A stretch of 64,000 bases of DNA from Hyphomicrobiales bacterium (lineage in GTDB: Bacteria; Pseudomonadota; Alphaproteobacteria; Rhizobiales; Rhizobiaceae). The notes beneath the pieces were generated by a model. That model saw only the letters and a program-made list of their open reading frames with translations. It did no database searches and had not been told where the DNA came from. Below are positions 8,050-18,189 of the stretch, piece after piece. Position 1 is the first letter of the stretch. Every line of letters starts with the position of its first letter. The DNA is taken from the NCBI GenBank assembly GCA_900471815.1, contig UICE01000001.1, positions 1-64,000 of the forward strand, read 5' to 3'. Both the position numbers and the translations under genes were made by a program.

Positions 8050-9486
8050 TCAAACGTTCAGCAGCAGAAATTCACGTTCCCAAGGACTGATAACCTCCAT
8101 GAAGGTTTCGAACTCTGCACGTTTGATGGCGGCATAGGTGATCGCGAAAGACTCACCCAGCATGGCAATCAAATCCTTGTCCTGCTCGAACAGCAAGGTG
8201 GCCTCGATCAATCCGCGAGGCAGCTCGATCAAATTGTCATTAACCGTCGTGGAAGCGGGTGCGTCGGGCTCAATCCGGTTGTTCATACCGAGCAACCCGC
8301 AGGCAAGCGATGCTGCCAGCGCCAGATAGGGATTGGCATCCGAGGACGGAATACGATTTTCCACTCGACGCGCCGCCGGGTCGGAGCGCGGCACACGGAA
8401 TGCCGTGGTGCGATTGTCATAGCCCCATTTGACGTTGACCGGTGCCGAAGCAGCCGGTGTCAGGCGGCGATAGGAATTCACATAGGGAGCAAACATGACC
8501 AGCGAAGCCGGAACGTGCTTCTGCATACCACCGATGAAATGCCTGAATGCTTCGCTTTCCGTGCCATCCGGATTGGAGAAGACATTGCGTCCGGTCTTCT
8601 TGTCGACGATGGACTGGTGGATATGCATGGCAGACCCCGGTTGTCCCTGAATGGGCTTGGCCATGAAAGTCGCATACATATCGTGCTTCAGCGCCGCTTC
8701 TCTGATCGTGCGCTTAAACAGGAAAACCTGATCGGCAAGTTCGACCGGATCACCATGACGCAGGTTGATTTCCAGCTGCGCTGCACCTTCTTCATGGATC
8801 AATGTATCGATCTCAAGGCCCTGACTCTCGGAGAAATGGTAGATGTCATCGATCAGTTCGTCGAATTCATTGACGCCCGCAATTGAATAGCCCTGTCCGC
8901 CGCCGATAGCGCGGCCCGACCTGCCAACTGGCGGTGTCAGGGGATAGTCAGGATCGGGGTTTTTCTTGACGAGATAAAATTCGATTTCAGGCGCAACGAC
9001 GGGCTTCAGCCCCTTCTTGTGATATGCCGCCACCACGCGCTTCAATACGTTGCGCGGCGTAAACTCGACCGCATGCCCATCCTTGTTTACCAGATCACAA
9101 ATGACCTGAGCAGTAGGGTCGCTTTCCCATGGCACCTCCGACAGGGTGGAAAGGTCTGGCATCAGTTTGAGATCGCCATCATCTTCAGGATAGGCGAACC
9201 CATGGCCATCTTCCGGATAAGAACCGGAAATCGTCGCCATGAAAACAGCCGATGGCAGTGCAAGCGATGTGTTTGAAGTGAATTTCTTCGAGGGCATCAT
9301 CTTGCCCCGCGCCACGCCAGCTTGATCGGGCGTGATGCATTCTATGTCTTCGATATCCCGCCAGGCCAGCCATTCGGCAGCTTCACGCCAGTTTTTTACT
9401 CCGCGTGTGGCTTTGACATAGGCAGGCGTACGCGGCCGCTTCGCTGAGGTTCGCGCGGATTTCTTTTCGGGAGTTTCGGAAGGCAT
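8050..9486 (-). CDS. puuA: Glutamine synthetase-like gamma-glutamylamine ligase (PuuA type)
   Basis: This glutamine synthetase family protein (478 residues from the ATG at 9486) carries the metal-binding segment APEIEFYL, the ATP-binding segment KPIQGQPGSAMHIHQS, and the arginine-rich substrate region NRTTAFRVPRSDPAARRVEN. The divergent N-terminus with a lysine/arginine-rich start and the lack of an adenylylation-loop match mark it as a catabolic ligase rather than GlnA. PuuA-type enzymes couple glutamate to putrescine or other amines. The oxidase immediately downstream and the SDR and aldehyde dehydrogenase genes upstream fit one amine-degradation locus. The exact amine is not known. Confidence 0.85.
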   Translation of the reverse strand: MPSETPEKKSARTSAKRPRTPAYVKATRGVKNWREAAEWLAWRDIEDIECITPDQAGVARGKMMPSKKFTSNTSLALPSAVFMATISGSYPEDGHGFAYPEDDGDLKLMPDLSTLSEVPWESDPTAQVICDLVNKDGHAVEFTPRNVLKRVVAAYHKKGLKPVVAPEIEFYLVKKNPDPDYPLTPPVGRSGRAIGGGQGYSIAGVNEFDELIDDIYHFSESQGLEIDTLIHEEGAAQLEINLRHGDPVELADQVFLFKRTIREAALKHDMYATFMAKPIQGQPGSAMHIHQSIVDKKTGRNVFSNPDGTESEAFRHFIGGMQKHVPASLVMFAPYVNSYRRLTPAASAPVNVKWGYDNRTTAFRVPRSDPAARRVENRIPSSDANPYLALAASLACGLLGMNNRIEPDAPASTTVNDNLIELPRGLIEATLLFEQDKDLIAMLGESFAITYAAIKRAEFETFMEVISPWEREFLLLNV

Positions 9487-9586
9487 CAATCACCAGGATT
9501 AGTTTCGGTGACAGGATGATAGCGCATAAAACAGGCCGATGGGAGGCTGGGCCCGAAAATTGTTTTAGCAAACTCGTGAAGGATGC

Positions 9587-9624
9587 GGCCACGCGAATAT
9601 CTCGTCCGAAATGCGCGCGTGGCC
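9587..9624 (-). terminator. Hairpin after the first SDR gene
   Basis: GGCCACGCG (9587-9595) pairs with CGCGTGGCC (9616-9624) directly after the stop of the leftward SDR gene. There is no T-run, so it may be a weak terminator, an attenuating structure or an mRNA 3' end stabiliser. Confidence 0.4.
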
Positions 9625-9631
9625 CTTCTAA

Positions 9632-10474
9632 CTATTGCTTTGGCGCGTCCGCGCCTATGCTCACTTCAGCCCAAGCATCGAAATCGCGTTGCATTTCCGT
9701 GATTTTTTCGCGAGCGCCATCAAGGGCGATCTTGCCAAGCAACAGACGCAGCGGCGGATCGTTCGCCTCAACCGCCTTGACGATTGCCTGCACGGCTTTC
9801 ACCGGATCGCCCGGCTGATTGCCGCTCGCTTCCCTGATCTGGCGCATACGCTCCCCGGCAGAGGGGCGATAATCTTCGATGGTTTCCGACGCTTCATTGG
9901 CAGAACGACCGGCCCAATCGGTACGGAATCCGCTCGGCTCTACGATCAGCACCTTGATGCCAAGATGCGCGACTTCCTTGGAGAGCGCCTCCGACAATCC
10001 CTCGACAGCAAACTTTGTCGCATTATAAAAACCGACCGCCGGAAAGCCCCTTAATCCGCCAATCGAGGAGATATTGACCACGGTGCCGGAGCGTTGCTTG
10101 CGCATGCCCGGCAGAGCCGCCCGGGTCATGTCCATAAGACCCCAGATATTGATGTCGAACATCTTGCGCGCTTCGGCCAGATCGCTTTCTTCGAGAGAGC
10201 CAAAATAGCCGATGCCCGCATTGTTCACCAACACATCTATGCGTCCGAAGCGCGCTTCGGCAGCCTTGACTGCAGCGGCGACTTCTTCCGGCTTGGTGAC
10301 ATCAAGCTTCAGGACAAGAGCATTGTCCTCGTGACCCTTGGCGATATCTTCGACCTGCGCGGGGTTGCGGGCGGTGACAACAGTCGGATAACCGAGCGAC
10401 AATGTATATTGGGCGAGCTCGCGGCCAAAGCCGGTTGAACAACCAGTGATGAACCAGACAGGTTTCGATGTCAT
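9632..10474 (-). CDS. Short-chain dehydrogenase/reductase
   Basis: This 280-residue classical SDR has the NAD(P)-binding motif TGCSTGFG at about residues 10-17, the structural NNAG, the active-site serine region NISSIGG and the catalytic YNATK. The ATG follows AAGGATATC at good spacing. The sequence resembles the oxidoreductases of unknown substrate that are often found beside catabolic genes. It lies on the same strand as the PuuA-like gene with about 145 bases between, so cotranscription is possible but not certain. Confidence 0.85.
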   Translation of the reverse strand: MTSKPVWFITGCSTGFGRELAQYTLSLGYPTVVTARNPAQVEDIAKGHEDNALVLKLDVTKPEEVAAAVKAAEARFGRIDVLVNNAGIGYFGSLEESDLAEARKMFDINIWGLMDMTRAALPGMRKQRSGTVVNISSIGGLRGFPAVGFYNATKFAVEGLSEALSKEVAHLGIKVLIVEPSGFRTDWAGRSANEASETIEDYRPSAGERMRQIREASGNQPGDPVKAVQAIVKAVEANDPPLRLLLGKIALDGAREKITEMQRDFDAWAEVSIGADAPKQ

Positions 10475-10595
10475 GATGATATCCTTGAAAAAGCATAACG
10501 CCAGAGCGGCAGCTTGGCCGGGCAGCGCTTATTAAAGGGGGAATACATCAAAGATGTAGACCCCTATCTCATTGATTCAAGGGTAAACCCCACTT

Positions 10596-11345
10596 TTATA
10601 TGCAACGCCCGCCGTCGACCTCGAGCGCAACGCCTGTGATGAACTGGGCTTCGTCGGAAGCCAGATAGAGCGCTGCATTGGCAACATCGAGAGGTACAGA
10701 CAGACGGCCGAGAGGAATGGTGGCCTTGAATTGCGCCCGGCGTTCTGGCGTATCCTCACCGAGAAACAGCCCGAGCATGGGTGTTTCGCCTGCCGCAGGG
10801 CAGAGGCAATTGACGCGAATATTCTTCGGGCCAAGCTCGACGGCCATGGATTTTGTAACGCTGATGGCCCAGCCTTTTGAGGCATTGTACCAGGTTAGAC
10901 CCGGACGCGGGCGCAAGCCAGCAGTCGAAGCTGTCGTGATGATCGATCCACTGCCCTGCCGCTCCATGATCGGCACAACAGCAAGAGCGGTATAATAAAT
11001 GGCCTTCATGTTGATCGCGGCGATGAGATCATATGTATCTTCATCTACGCCAAGCATGGAACCGTTTCGGTGGGAATAACCGGCATTATTGACCATGATG
11101 TCAATGCGACCGAATTTGTCCATGGTGGTCTGCACCATGGCGTCAATTTCTTCCTTGCGCGTCACATCCGTATGCACGGCAAGAGCGTTTTCACCGAGGG
11201 ATTGAGCGACGGCCTCCGCTCCGACAAGATTTAAATCAGCAACAACGACATTGGCGCCCTCCTCGGCAAAACGGCGCGCCATTGCCTCGCCAAATCCTGA
11301 TGCCGCACCGGTAATGATCGCTGTTTTGCCTGCCAAACGGGCCAT
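10596..11345 (-). CDS. Short-chain dehydrogenase (3-oxoacyl-ACP/glucose dehydrogenase-like)
   Basis: The 249-residue protein is a classical SDR: cofactor motif TGAASGFG near residue 12, NNAG near residue 88, the active-site YNASK, and a C-terminal FITGVALEVDGGRCI typical of this subfamily. It is 38 bases downstream of the aldehyde dehydrogenase gene on the same strand, so the two are likely one operon, oxidising an alcohol to an aldehyde or a hydroxy acid and then to the acid. Substrate unknown. Confidence 0.88.
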   Translation of the reverse strand: MARLAGKTAIITGAASGFGEAMARRFAEEGANVVVADLNLVGAEAVAQSLGENALAVHTDVTRKEEIDAMVQTTMDKFGRIDIMVNNAGYSHRNGSMLGVDEDTYDLIAAINMKAIYYTALAVVPIMERQGSGSIITTASTAGLRPRPGLTWYNASKGWAISVTKSMAVELGPKNIRVNCLCPAAGETPMLGLFLGEDTPERRAQFKATIPLGRLSVPLDVANAALYLASDEAQFITGVALEVDGGRCI

Positions 11346-11383
11346 GTTCTATCCTCCATCTACTGTGATTTGTTTTATGGGAT

Positions 11384-12859
11384 TCAATCGTGGCGGAAAA
11401 CGATCGTCTTGGTTGCAGACATATCGTAAAGCGCCTCAAACCCCTTTTCGCGGCCATGGCCGGAACGCTTGAAACCGCCGAAAGGCAGCTCCACGCCACC
11501 GCCAGCGCCATAGGAATTGACATAGACTTGCCCTGCACGCACGCGCTTGGCCACACGATGCTGACGCGCACCGTCACTGGTCCAGACCCCCGCGACAAGC
11601 CCATATTCAGTGCTGTTGGCGAGGCGAATTGCTTCCTCCTCATCATTGAAGGAAAAAAGCGAAAGTACGGGGCCGAATACCTCTTCTTGCGCCAGAACTG
11701 CCGCCGGATCGACCGCACCGAACAGAACCGGCGCGACGTAGAAACCGGAGAGAGGCGCATCCACATGGATTGAGCCGCGCGCCACGACCTCAATCCCGGC
11801 TTCGGCAGCGGCTGTTATATAATTTTCCACGCGGCGCTTTTGCGCTGCATTGATCATGGGTCCAAGGTCGAGATCCGCGTCATGTGGCCCGGCGACAAGA
11901 TTGTTGAACCTTGCCGCCAACTCTCCCGCAACTTCGTTATATATAGAATGCTCAATGAGAATGCGGCTTCCTGCCGAGCACGTCTGGCCGCCATTCTGAA
12001 TGATGGCATTGACGAGGACCGGAAGGGCCTTGCCAATATCGGCATCGGCGAAAACAATTTGCGGTGATTTACCACCAAGCTCCATCGTTACGCCGCGATT
12101 ATTGGTTGCTGCTGCTTGCTGGATCGCAGTGCCAGTGACGGGTGAGCCGGTGAAAGTGACGTAATCAACGCCGGGATGCGCAGACAATGCCGCTCCTGCT
12201 TCACCCCCAAACCCGGTGATGATATTGAGCACGCCATCTGGAAACCCCGCTTCAATGGCGAGTTCGCCGATGCGGATGGTGGATAGCGAGGCATCTTCGG
12301 CGGGTTTGATGACCAAAGTATTGCCCATGGCAAGCGCTGCGCCAACAACGCGCGCCATGATTTGCATCGGATAGTTCCATGGGGTGATACCGGCAACAAC
12401 GCCGTGCGGCTCGCGTAATGTCAGGGCCGTGTAGCCATCCAAAAAAGGTATCGTATCGCCGTGAATCTTGTCAGCTGCACCGCCATAAAACTCGTAATAG
12501 CGTATCGTTGCAGCAACGTCAGCCTTGCCCTGTCTTATCGGTTTTCCGGTATCGCGCGCCTCAAGGGCAGCGAGTTCGTCACCATGTTCTTCTACGAGCT
12601 GCCCAAGACGCGTCAGCAAGCGCCCGCGCTCAAAGGCAGGCATATGCGACCAGGCTCCCTCTTCAAAAGCCAGCCGGGCCGCGCTGACAGCGCGATCCAC
12701 ATCGGTTGCGTCGCAGGCGGGGATAGTGGCGAAATCCGACCCCTCCGAAGGGCATGCCACAGCTATGGTTTTTCCCGTGACTGCGCCGACACGTCTGCCA
12801 TTGATGATGTTCAGGAAATTCTTATCCTGTGCGATAATTCGCGAGAGATTCTGTAACAT
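11384..12859 (-). CDS. Aldehyde dehydrogenase family protein
   Basis: The NAD(P)-dependent aldehyde dehydrogenase has the catalytic cysteine in NGGQTCSAGSR and the general-base glutamate in VTMELGGKSP, plus the cofactor-binding TFTGSPVTG. Starting at the ATG at 12859 (preceded by GGGAAA) gives 491 residues, the usual length; the frame continues upstream to 12946 but lacks a good start. Within this locus it could oxidise the aldehydes made by the amine oxidase, or a betaine-type aldehyde. It is divergent from zwf. Confidence 0.92.
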   Translation of the reverse strand: MLQNLSRIIAQDKNFLNIINGRRVGAVTGKTIAVACPSEGSDFATIPACDATDVDRAVSAARLAFEEGAWSHMPAFERGRLLTRLGQLVEEHGDELAALEARDTGKPIRQGKADVAATIRYYEFYGGAADKIHGDTIPFLDGYTALTLREPHGVVAGITPWNYPMQIMARVVGAALAMGNTLVIKPAEDASLSTIRIGELAIEAGFPDGVLNIITGFGGEAGAALSAHPGVDYVTFTGSPVTGTAIQQAAATNNRGVTMELGGKSPQIVFADADIGKALPVLVNAIIQNGGQTCSAGSRILIEHSIYNEVAGELAARFNNLVAGPHDADLDLGPMINAAQKRRVENYITAAAEAGIEVVARGSIHVDAPLSGFYVAPVLFGAVDPAAVLAQEEVFGPVLSLFSFNDEEEAIRLANSTEYGLVAGVWTSDGARQHRVAKRVRAGQVYVNSYGAGGGVELPFGGFKRSGHGREKGFEALYDMSATKTIVFRHD

Positions 12860-13029
12860 GGCTGTTTCCCGTTCGTGATAGTCGTACCGGAACTTCAGCG
12901 GATTGGAAATGCAATTTGACGCAGTTTGCGCTAAAGGACTGGTCATTTTAAATCGATTAGATTATAGAAACCATGCGCTTCGGAGCTACACTTTGTGTTG
13001 CGCAATTCAGGCATAGCGAGACTCTATTC

Positions 13030-14502
13030 ATGACAAGTCAGATTATCCCGGTTGAACCATTTGATTGCATTGTTTTTGGCGGAACCGGCGATCTTGCCGA
13101 ACGCAAGCTGATCCCGGCGCTTTATCAGCGCCAGCGGGATGGCCAGCTTTCCGAACCAACCCGTATTATCGGTGCGTCACGTTCAGCCATGTCGACTGAG
13201 GATTATCGCAAGTTTGCCCAGGCTGCGATCAAGGAATTCGTCAAGGCTGATGAATATGACAAAGCGCAGGTGGAGCAATTTCTCCAGCGCATCAGCTATG
13301 TCGCGGTTGACGCGACCTCGGATGCCGGATGGGAAGAGCTGAAGAACGAAATCGGCAATGACTCCAAGCGCATCCGCGCTTTCTACCTCGCGGTCAGCCC
13401 TTCGCTTTTCGGTGATATCGCCAGCCGTTTGAAGAGCTACAAGCTCGTTACCGACCACACGCGCATCATCGTTGAAAAGCCTATCGGCCGCGACCTCGAT
13501 AGCGCCATCGCGCTCAATGACACAATCGGCCATGTGTTCAGCGAACAGCAAATCTTCCGTATCGATCATTATCTCGGCAAGGAAACCGTGCAGAACCTCA
13601 TGGCGCTGCGCTTTGCCAATGCGTTTTACGAGCCGCTATGGAATTCCGCCCATATTGATCACGTTCAGATCACTGTTGCCGAGCAGGTGGGTCTTGAAGG
13701 CCGTGCCGGTTACTATGACAAGGCCGGTGCGCTGCGCGACATGGTGCAGAACCACATCATGCAGCTCCTGTGTCTTGTCGCAATGGAACCGCCCGCATCC
13801 ATGGATGCCGATGCCGTTCGCGATGAAAAGCTGAAAGTGCTGCGCTCGCTGAGCCCCATCACCTCGAAAAACGCCGAAGAACTAACCGTACGCGGCCAAT
13901 ACCGTGCCGGTGCTTCATCGGGCGGCGCCGTCAAAGGCTATCTCGACGAACTTGGCTCTCCAAGCAGCACGGAAACATTTGTCGCCATCAAAGCGGAAAT
14001 TGCCAATTGGCGCTGGGCTGGTGTGCCGTTCTACCTTCGCACCGGCAAGCGTCTCGGCGCGCGCGCATCGGAGATCGTCGTTTCGTTCAAGCCAATTCCT
14101 CATTCCATTTTTGGCGAGACAGCCGGACGCATTGTTGCCAACCAGCTCGTCATCCGCCTGCAGCCGGATGAAGGCGTGAAGCAGTGGATGATGATCAAGG
14201 ATCCGGGTCCGGGCGGCATGCGCCTGCGTCACGTTCCGCTGGATATGAGTTTTGCCGAATCGTTCAAGGTTCGCAGCCCTGACGCATATGAGCGGCTGCT
14301 GATGGATGTTGTTCGCGGCAATCAGACATTGTTCATGCGGCGCGACGAAGTGGTTGCGGCATGGCGCTGGATCGACCCTATTCTCAAAGCCTGGGCCGAG
14401 ACCGAGCAGGTGCCTTCTGGCTATACCGCCGGAACATGGGGCCCCTCATCCGCTATTGCACTTATTGAGCGTGATGGCCGCACATGGCACGAGCCGGAAT
14501 AG
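13030..14502 (+). CDS. zwf: Glucose-6-phosphate 1-dehydrogenase
   Basis: The enzyme oxidises glucose-6-phosphate to 6-phosphoglucono-lactone and feeds the Entner-Doudoroff and pentose phosphate routes. The cofactor motif FGGTGDLAERK is at residues 16-26, the IVEKPIGRDL segment follows, and the substrate-binding signature RIDHYLGKE is present. The ATG at 13030 gives 490 residues, the normal length; the frame is open back to 12973. It is the first gene of zwf-pgl-edd. Confidence 0.97.
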   Translation: MTSQIIPVEPFDCIVFGGTGDLAERKLIPALYQRQRDGQLSEPTRIIGASRSAMSTEDYRKFAQAAIKEFVKADEYDKAQVEQFLQRISYVAVDATSDAGWEELKNEIGNDSKRIRAFYLAVSPSLFGDIASRLKSYKLVTDHTRIIVEKPIGRDLDSAIALNDTIGHVFSEQQIFRIDHYLGKETVQNLMALRFANAFYEPLWNSAHIDHVQITVAEQVGLEGRAGYYDKAGALRDMVQNHIMQLLCLVAMEPPASMDADAVRDEKLKVLRSLSPITSKNAEELTVRGQYRAGASSGGAVKGYLDELGSPSSTETFVAIKAEIANWRWAGVPFYLRTGKRLGARASEIVVSFKPIPHSIFGETAGRIVANQLVIRLQPDEGVKQWMMIKDPGPGGMRLRHVPLDMSFAESFKVRSPDAYERLLMDVVRGNQTLFMRRDEVVAAWRWIDPILKAWAETEQVPSGYTAGTWGPSSAIALIERDGRTWHEPE

Positions 14503-14513
14503 GGCGCAATTCC

Positions 14514-15218
14514 ATGGCGACAGACGAACGATTGAACAGTTTTGAGAATGGCGACGCTCTGGCCGAGGCTTTGGCAACGACTGTTGCGGGCCACCTGCTG
14601 GCGGGCTGCGAGGCAAATGGCAAGGCCGTGCTGGCTGTCTCTGGCGGGACGACACCTGCCCGCTTTTTCAAGGCTTTATCGCTCAAGGATTTGCCGTGGA
14701 ACACGATCACGATAACGTTGGTGGACGAGCGCTTTGTGCCGCCCACCAGCGAGCGCTCGAACGAACGTCTGGTGCGCGAAGCGCTTTTGCAAAATGCGGC
14801 AGCTGGCGCAAATTTTGTCGGGCTGTATCACGAAGCTGTTGACGCGGATCAAGGCGCGAAAATGGCGGCCGCTGAAATTGCCAGGCTCGGACAACCTTTC
14901 GATGTGGTGGTGCTTGGCATGGGCGGTGATGGCCATACGGCGTCATTTTTTCCCGGCGGCGACAATTTGAAAGCAGCAATTTCCAAAGATGAGAAAGCTT
15001 TGGTTTTGCCAATGTCCGCAGAAAATGCAGGCGAGCCGAGATTGACGCTGACACTGCCTGTCATCATAGCCGCGCGTTTCATCGCGTTGCACATTGAAGG
15101 TGCCGGCAAGATGACCACGCTGGAAGCAGCACTTGGCGAGGGTGAGGTCGAGGACATGCCTATCCGCGCCGTGCTATCCTCTCAGCCGATTGATCTTGAG
15201 ATTTTCTGGGCGCCGTAA
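14514..15218 (+). CDS. pgl: 6-phosphogluconolactonase
   Basis: The enzyme hydrolyses the lactone made by Zwf to 6-phosphogluconate. The protein has the sugar-phosphate isomerase-like fold with VSGGTTPARFFKAL near the N-terminus, the family motif VDERFVPPTSERSNERL and the GMGGDGHTASFFPG signature. I used the ATG at 14514 (234 residues), eleven bases after the zwf stop with AGGG in front; an ATG at 14484 would overlap zwf. Second gene of the Entner-Doudoroff operon. Confidence 0.95.
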   Translation: MATDERLNSFENGDALAEALATTVAGHLLAGCEANGKAVLAVSGGTTPARFFKALSLKDLPWNTITITLVDERFVPPTSERSNERLVREALLQNAAAGANFVGLYHEAVDADQGAKMAAAEIARLGQPFDVVVLGMGGDGHTASFFPGGDNLKAAISKDEKALVLPMSAENAGEPRLTLTLPVIIAARFIALHIEGAGKMTTLEAALGEGEVEDMPIRAVLSSQPIDLEIFWAP

Positions 15219-15284
15219 ACGCCCGGATGCGTGATCGCCGGGAGGCTCCCAAACTCACCGGCAGACGCTACAAGGAGAGAACAC

Positions 15285-17111
15285 ATGACCGTCATGCAAC
15301 GGGTGAAAAGCATTACAAATCGCATCCGCGAACAGTCAAAGCCAACGCGTGATGTGTATCTCGATCATTTGCGCGAGGCCGCATCGCGCAAGCCAAAACG
15401 CTCCGCTCTTGCCTGCGCCAATCTCGCCCATGGTTTTGCCGCATGCAGCCCTTCCGACAAGGCGGCGCTTGCGGGCGATGTGGTGCCAAACTTAGGCATT
15501 ATCACTTCCTATAATGATATGCTTTCCGCGCATCAGCCATTCGAGACTTATCCGAACCTGATCAAGCAGGCAGCAAAGGAAGCAGGCGGCGTGGCGCAGG
15601 TTGCCGGTGGCGTGCCTGCCATGTGCGATGGCGTGACACAGGGCCAGCCCGGCATGGAATTGTCGCTGTTCTCCCGCGATGTCATCGCCATGGCGACAGC
15701 CATCGGCCTATCGCATGATATGTTCGATGCGGCGGTATATCTTGGCGTTTGCGACAAGATTGTTCCGGGTCTGGTCATCGGTGCGCTGACTTTCGGTCAT
15801 TTGCCAGCCGTGTTCATACCTGCGGGCCCAATGACCACTGGACTGCCGAATGATGAGAAGGCCAAAACACGCCAGCTCTACGCGGAAGGCAAGGTCGGGC
15901 GAGACGAATTGCTTGAATCGGAGTCAAAATCTTATCATGGTCCCGGCACCTGCACCTTCTATGGCACTGCAAATTCCAACCAGATGCTGATGGAGATCAT
16001 GGGCCTGCATATGCCCGGCTCATCTTTCATCAATCCGGGCACGCCCTTGCGTGATGCGCTGACGCGTGAAGCCGCCAAGCGCGCACTTGCAATCACCGCG
16101 CTCGGCAACGAATTCACGCCTGTCGGCGAAATGATCGACGAGCGTACTATCGTCAATGGCGTTGTCGGTCTGCATGCAACCGGCGGCTCAACCAACCACA
16201 CGATGCATCTGGTCGCAATGGCGGCCGCCGCTGGCATCAAACTCACATGGCAGGACATTTCCGACCTTTCCGATGTGGTGCCACTCTTGGCACGCGTCTA
16301 TCCGAATGGTCTTGCCGATGTAAACCATTTCCACGCGGCGGGCGGCATGGGCTACATCATCCGCGAATTGCTTGATGGCGGATTGCTGCATGAGGATGTC
16401 AAGACGGTCTGGGGCGGCAGCGATGGCTTGCGCGCTTATACAATCGAACCCGCGCTTGGCGAAAACGGTACTGTGGTTCGCAATCCTACGCCAGCCGAAA
16501 GCGCCGACAAAAAAGTCCTCTCGACCTGCGTGGAACCGTTTCAGGTGACTGGCGGACTGAAGATGCTCAAGGGCAATCTTGGCACTGCCGTTATCAAAAC
16601 TTCCGCAGTCAAAGCCGACCGCCATATTATTGAAGCACCGGCTTTGGTCTTTGACAGTCAGGCGGCGCTGCAGGATGCCTTCAAGGCTGGAAAACTTAAT
16701 CGCGATTTCGTAGCCATTGTGCGTTTCCAGGGTCCGCGTGCCAATGGCATGCCGGAACTGCATAAATTGACCCCTGCCCTTGGCGTATTGCAAGATCGCG
16801 GTCACATGGTTGCGCTTGTTACCGATGGCCGTATGTCCGGTGCATCGGGCAAGGTGCCAGCCGCTATTCATGTCACGCCAGAGGCTCTGGACGGCGGCAC
16901 CATCGGCAAAATACGCGATGGCGACATTGTGCGGCTAGACGCTGAGATCGGCACGCTTGACGTGTTGGAAGACCCGGCAGTGCTGGCGGCGCGTCCGGAG
17001 CCGGTCGTCGATATCAGCCATAACAGCTATGGAATGGGACGGGAACTCTTTGCTTCCTTCCGCAATGTCGTAGGCCGCGCGGATGCAGGCGCATCGGTGT
17101 TTGGACTTTAG
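15285..17111 (+). CDS. edd: 6-phosphogluconate dehydratase
   Basis: Edd converts 6-phosphogluconate to 2-keto-3-deoxy-6-phosphogluconate, the committed Entner-Doudoroff step. The 608-residue protein belongs to the IlvD/Edd family; cluster-ligand cysteines are visible in [15 protein letters not shown] and [11 protein letters not shown], and the C-terminal [15 protein letters not shown] is characteristic. AAGGAGAG lies just before the ATG at 15285; the frame is open from 15231. The aldolase gene (eda) is not in the window. Confidence 0.97.
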   Translation: MTVMQRVKSITNRIREQSKPTRDVYLDHLREAASRKPKRSALACANLAHGFAACSPSDKAALAGDVVPNLGIITSYNDMLSAHQPFETYPNLIKQAAKEAGGVAQVAGGVPAMCDGVTQGQPGMELSLFSRDVIAMATAIGLSHDMFDAAVYLGVCDKIVPGLVIGALTFGHLPAVFIPAGPMTTGLPNDEKAKTRQLYAEGKVGRDELLESESKSYHGPGTCTFYGTANSNQMLMEIMGLHMPGSSFINPGTPLRDALTREAAKRALAITALGNEFTPVGEMIDERTIVNGVVGLHATGGSTNHTMHLVAMAAAAGIKLTWQDISDLSDVVPLLARVYPNGLADVNHFHAAGGMGYIIRELLDGGLLHEDVKTVWGGSDGLRAYTIEPALGENGTVVRNPTPAESADKKVLSTCVEPFQVTGGLKMLKGNLGTAVIKTSAVKADRHIIEAPALVFDSQAALQDAFKAGKLNRDFVAIVRFQGPRANGMPELHKLTPALGVLQDRGHMVALVTDGRMSGASGKVPAAIHVTPEALDGGTIGKIRDGDIVRLDAEIGTLDVLEDPAVLAARPEPVVDISHNSYGMGRELFASFRNVVGRADAGASVFGL

Positions 17112-17188
17112 GGTCAGCACGTGCCTATCCTGACCAAGGATGCTGGTTTCGCACTTACCGATATCGAAACAATCGGGCCGGCGAAAAA

Positions 17189-18151
17189 TCAGTAATTGGT
17201 ACGGCGCTCGTCGGAAGGTGAGCGCCCGAATTGCGCGCGATAGCTTTGGGCAAAATAAGAATGTGATGTGAAGCCGGTGGCCAGCGCTACATCCAGAATG
17301 GGCGAGTGGGTTTGCCGCAAAAGCTCGCGCGCGCGCTCAAGGCGCAGGCTCATATAGTAGCGTCCGGGCGTCATATTGAGGTGACGCAGGAAGAGCCGCT
17401 CTACCTGACGAACGGACAATCCAACGGCCTTGGCCAACCGCACGGCAGATTTCGGCTGCTCCAGATTATCGGCCATAATCTCGACGATCTTGCGCAATTT
17501 CTCCGATTTGCCGGTGAGATCGCGCTCAGGGCCGATGCGCTGTCGGTCTGTTTGAGAGCGAATACGCTCATGATGAAACTGGTTGGCCACCTCATTGGCA
17601 AGGGCCGGGCTGAAATCCTGCTTGATGATTTCCAGCATCAGATCGATCGATGTTGTGCCGCCTGCACATGTATAGCGCTTGCGGTCAATCTCGAAGACAT
17701 TTCCCGTGCATTCAATCTGCGGAAAACGCTCCTGAAAACCAGCCCGGTTTTCCCAGTGAATGGTGCAACGATGCCCTTCCAATTGGCCCGCCTCAGCAAG
17801 GATATAGCTGCCAATATTCAAACCGCCCAATGAGGCGCCGCGTCGTCCAAGATTGCGTAATGTCGCGATGACTTTCGGCTTGTCTTCAAATTCGGTCGTC
17901 AATCCGGCACAGATGAAAAATATGTCGGCCGAGGGCAGATCAGCAAGCGCATATTCCACATTGATCTGAAGACCATTGGATGCAGTTACAGCTGCTCCGG
18001 TCGCCGATACAGTGATCCACGAATAAAAGGTCTCTTCGGACATGCGATTGGCCGTGCGCATTGTATCGATAGCAGCCGCAAGGCTGAACATCGGAAATTT
18101 GTCGACGAGCAGAAAGGCGAAGGTTCTGCCGACCTTGATTGTTTCGGCCAT
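17189..18151 (-). CDS. GlxA-type AraC-family regulator with a DJ-1/PfpI domain
   Basis: Residues about 8-190 form a DJ-1/PfpI-like (class I amidotransferase fold) sensor domain, including the GLNIGSYILAEAG elbow in which the usual nucleophile cysteine is replaced (I-G-S). Residues about 220-315 form two AraC helix-turn-helix motifs (LAKAVGLSVRQVERLFLRHL and DVALATGFTSHSYFAQSYRA). GlxA-family proteins such as GbdR, ArgR and CdhR control choline, glycine betaine and amino acid breakdown. It lies 38 bases behind folD, near a sarcosine oxidase gene, so it may regulate methylamine or betaine catabolism here. Confidence 0.88.
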   Translation of the reverse strand: MAETIKVGRTFAFLLVDKFPMFSLAAAIDTMRTANRMSEETFYSWITVSATGAAVTASNGLQINVEYALADLPSADIFFICAGLTTEFEDKPKVIATLRNLGRRGASLGGLNIGSYILAEAGQLEGHRCTIHWENRAGFQERFPQIECTGNVFEIDRKRYTCAGGTTSIDLMLEIIKQDFSPALANEVANQFHHERIRSQTDRQRIGPERDLTGKSEKLRKIVEIMADNLEQPKSAVRLAKAVGLSVRQVERLFLRHLNMTPGRYYMSLRLERARELLRQTHSPILDVALATGFTSHSYFAQSYRAQFGRSPSDERRTNY

Positions 18152-18189
18152 ACGGTGTTGTAACGAGATTCCCTATTTGAGCAAATGGA

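Noticed and set aside
7897-8886. A 329-codon plus-strand open frame
   Set aside because: It runs through the palindromic repeat and antisense to the PuuA-like gene; the protein has no recognisable motif.
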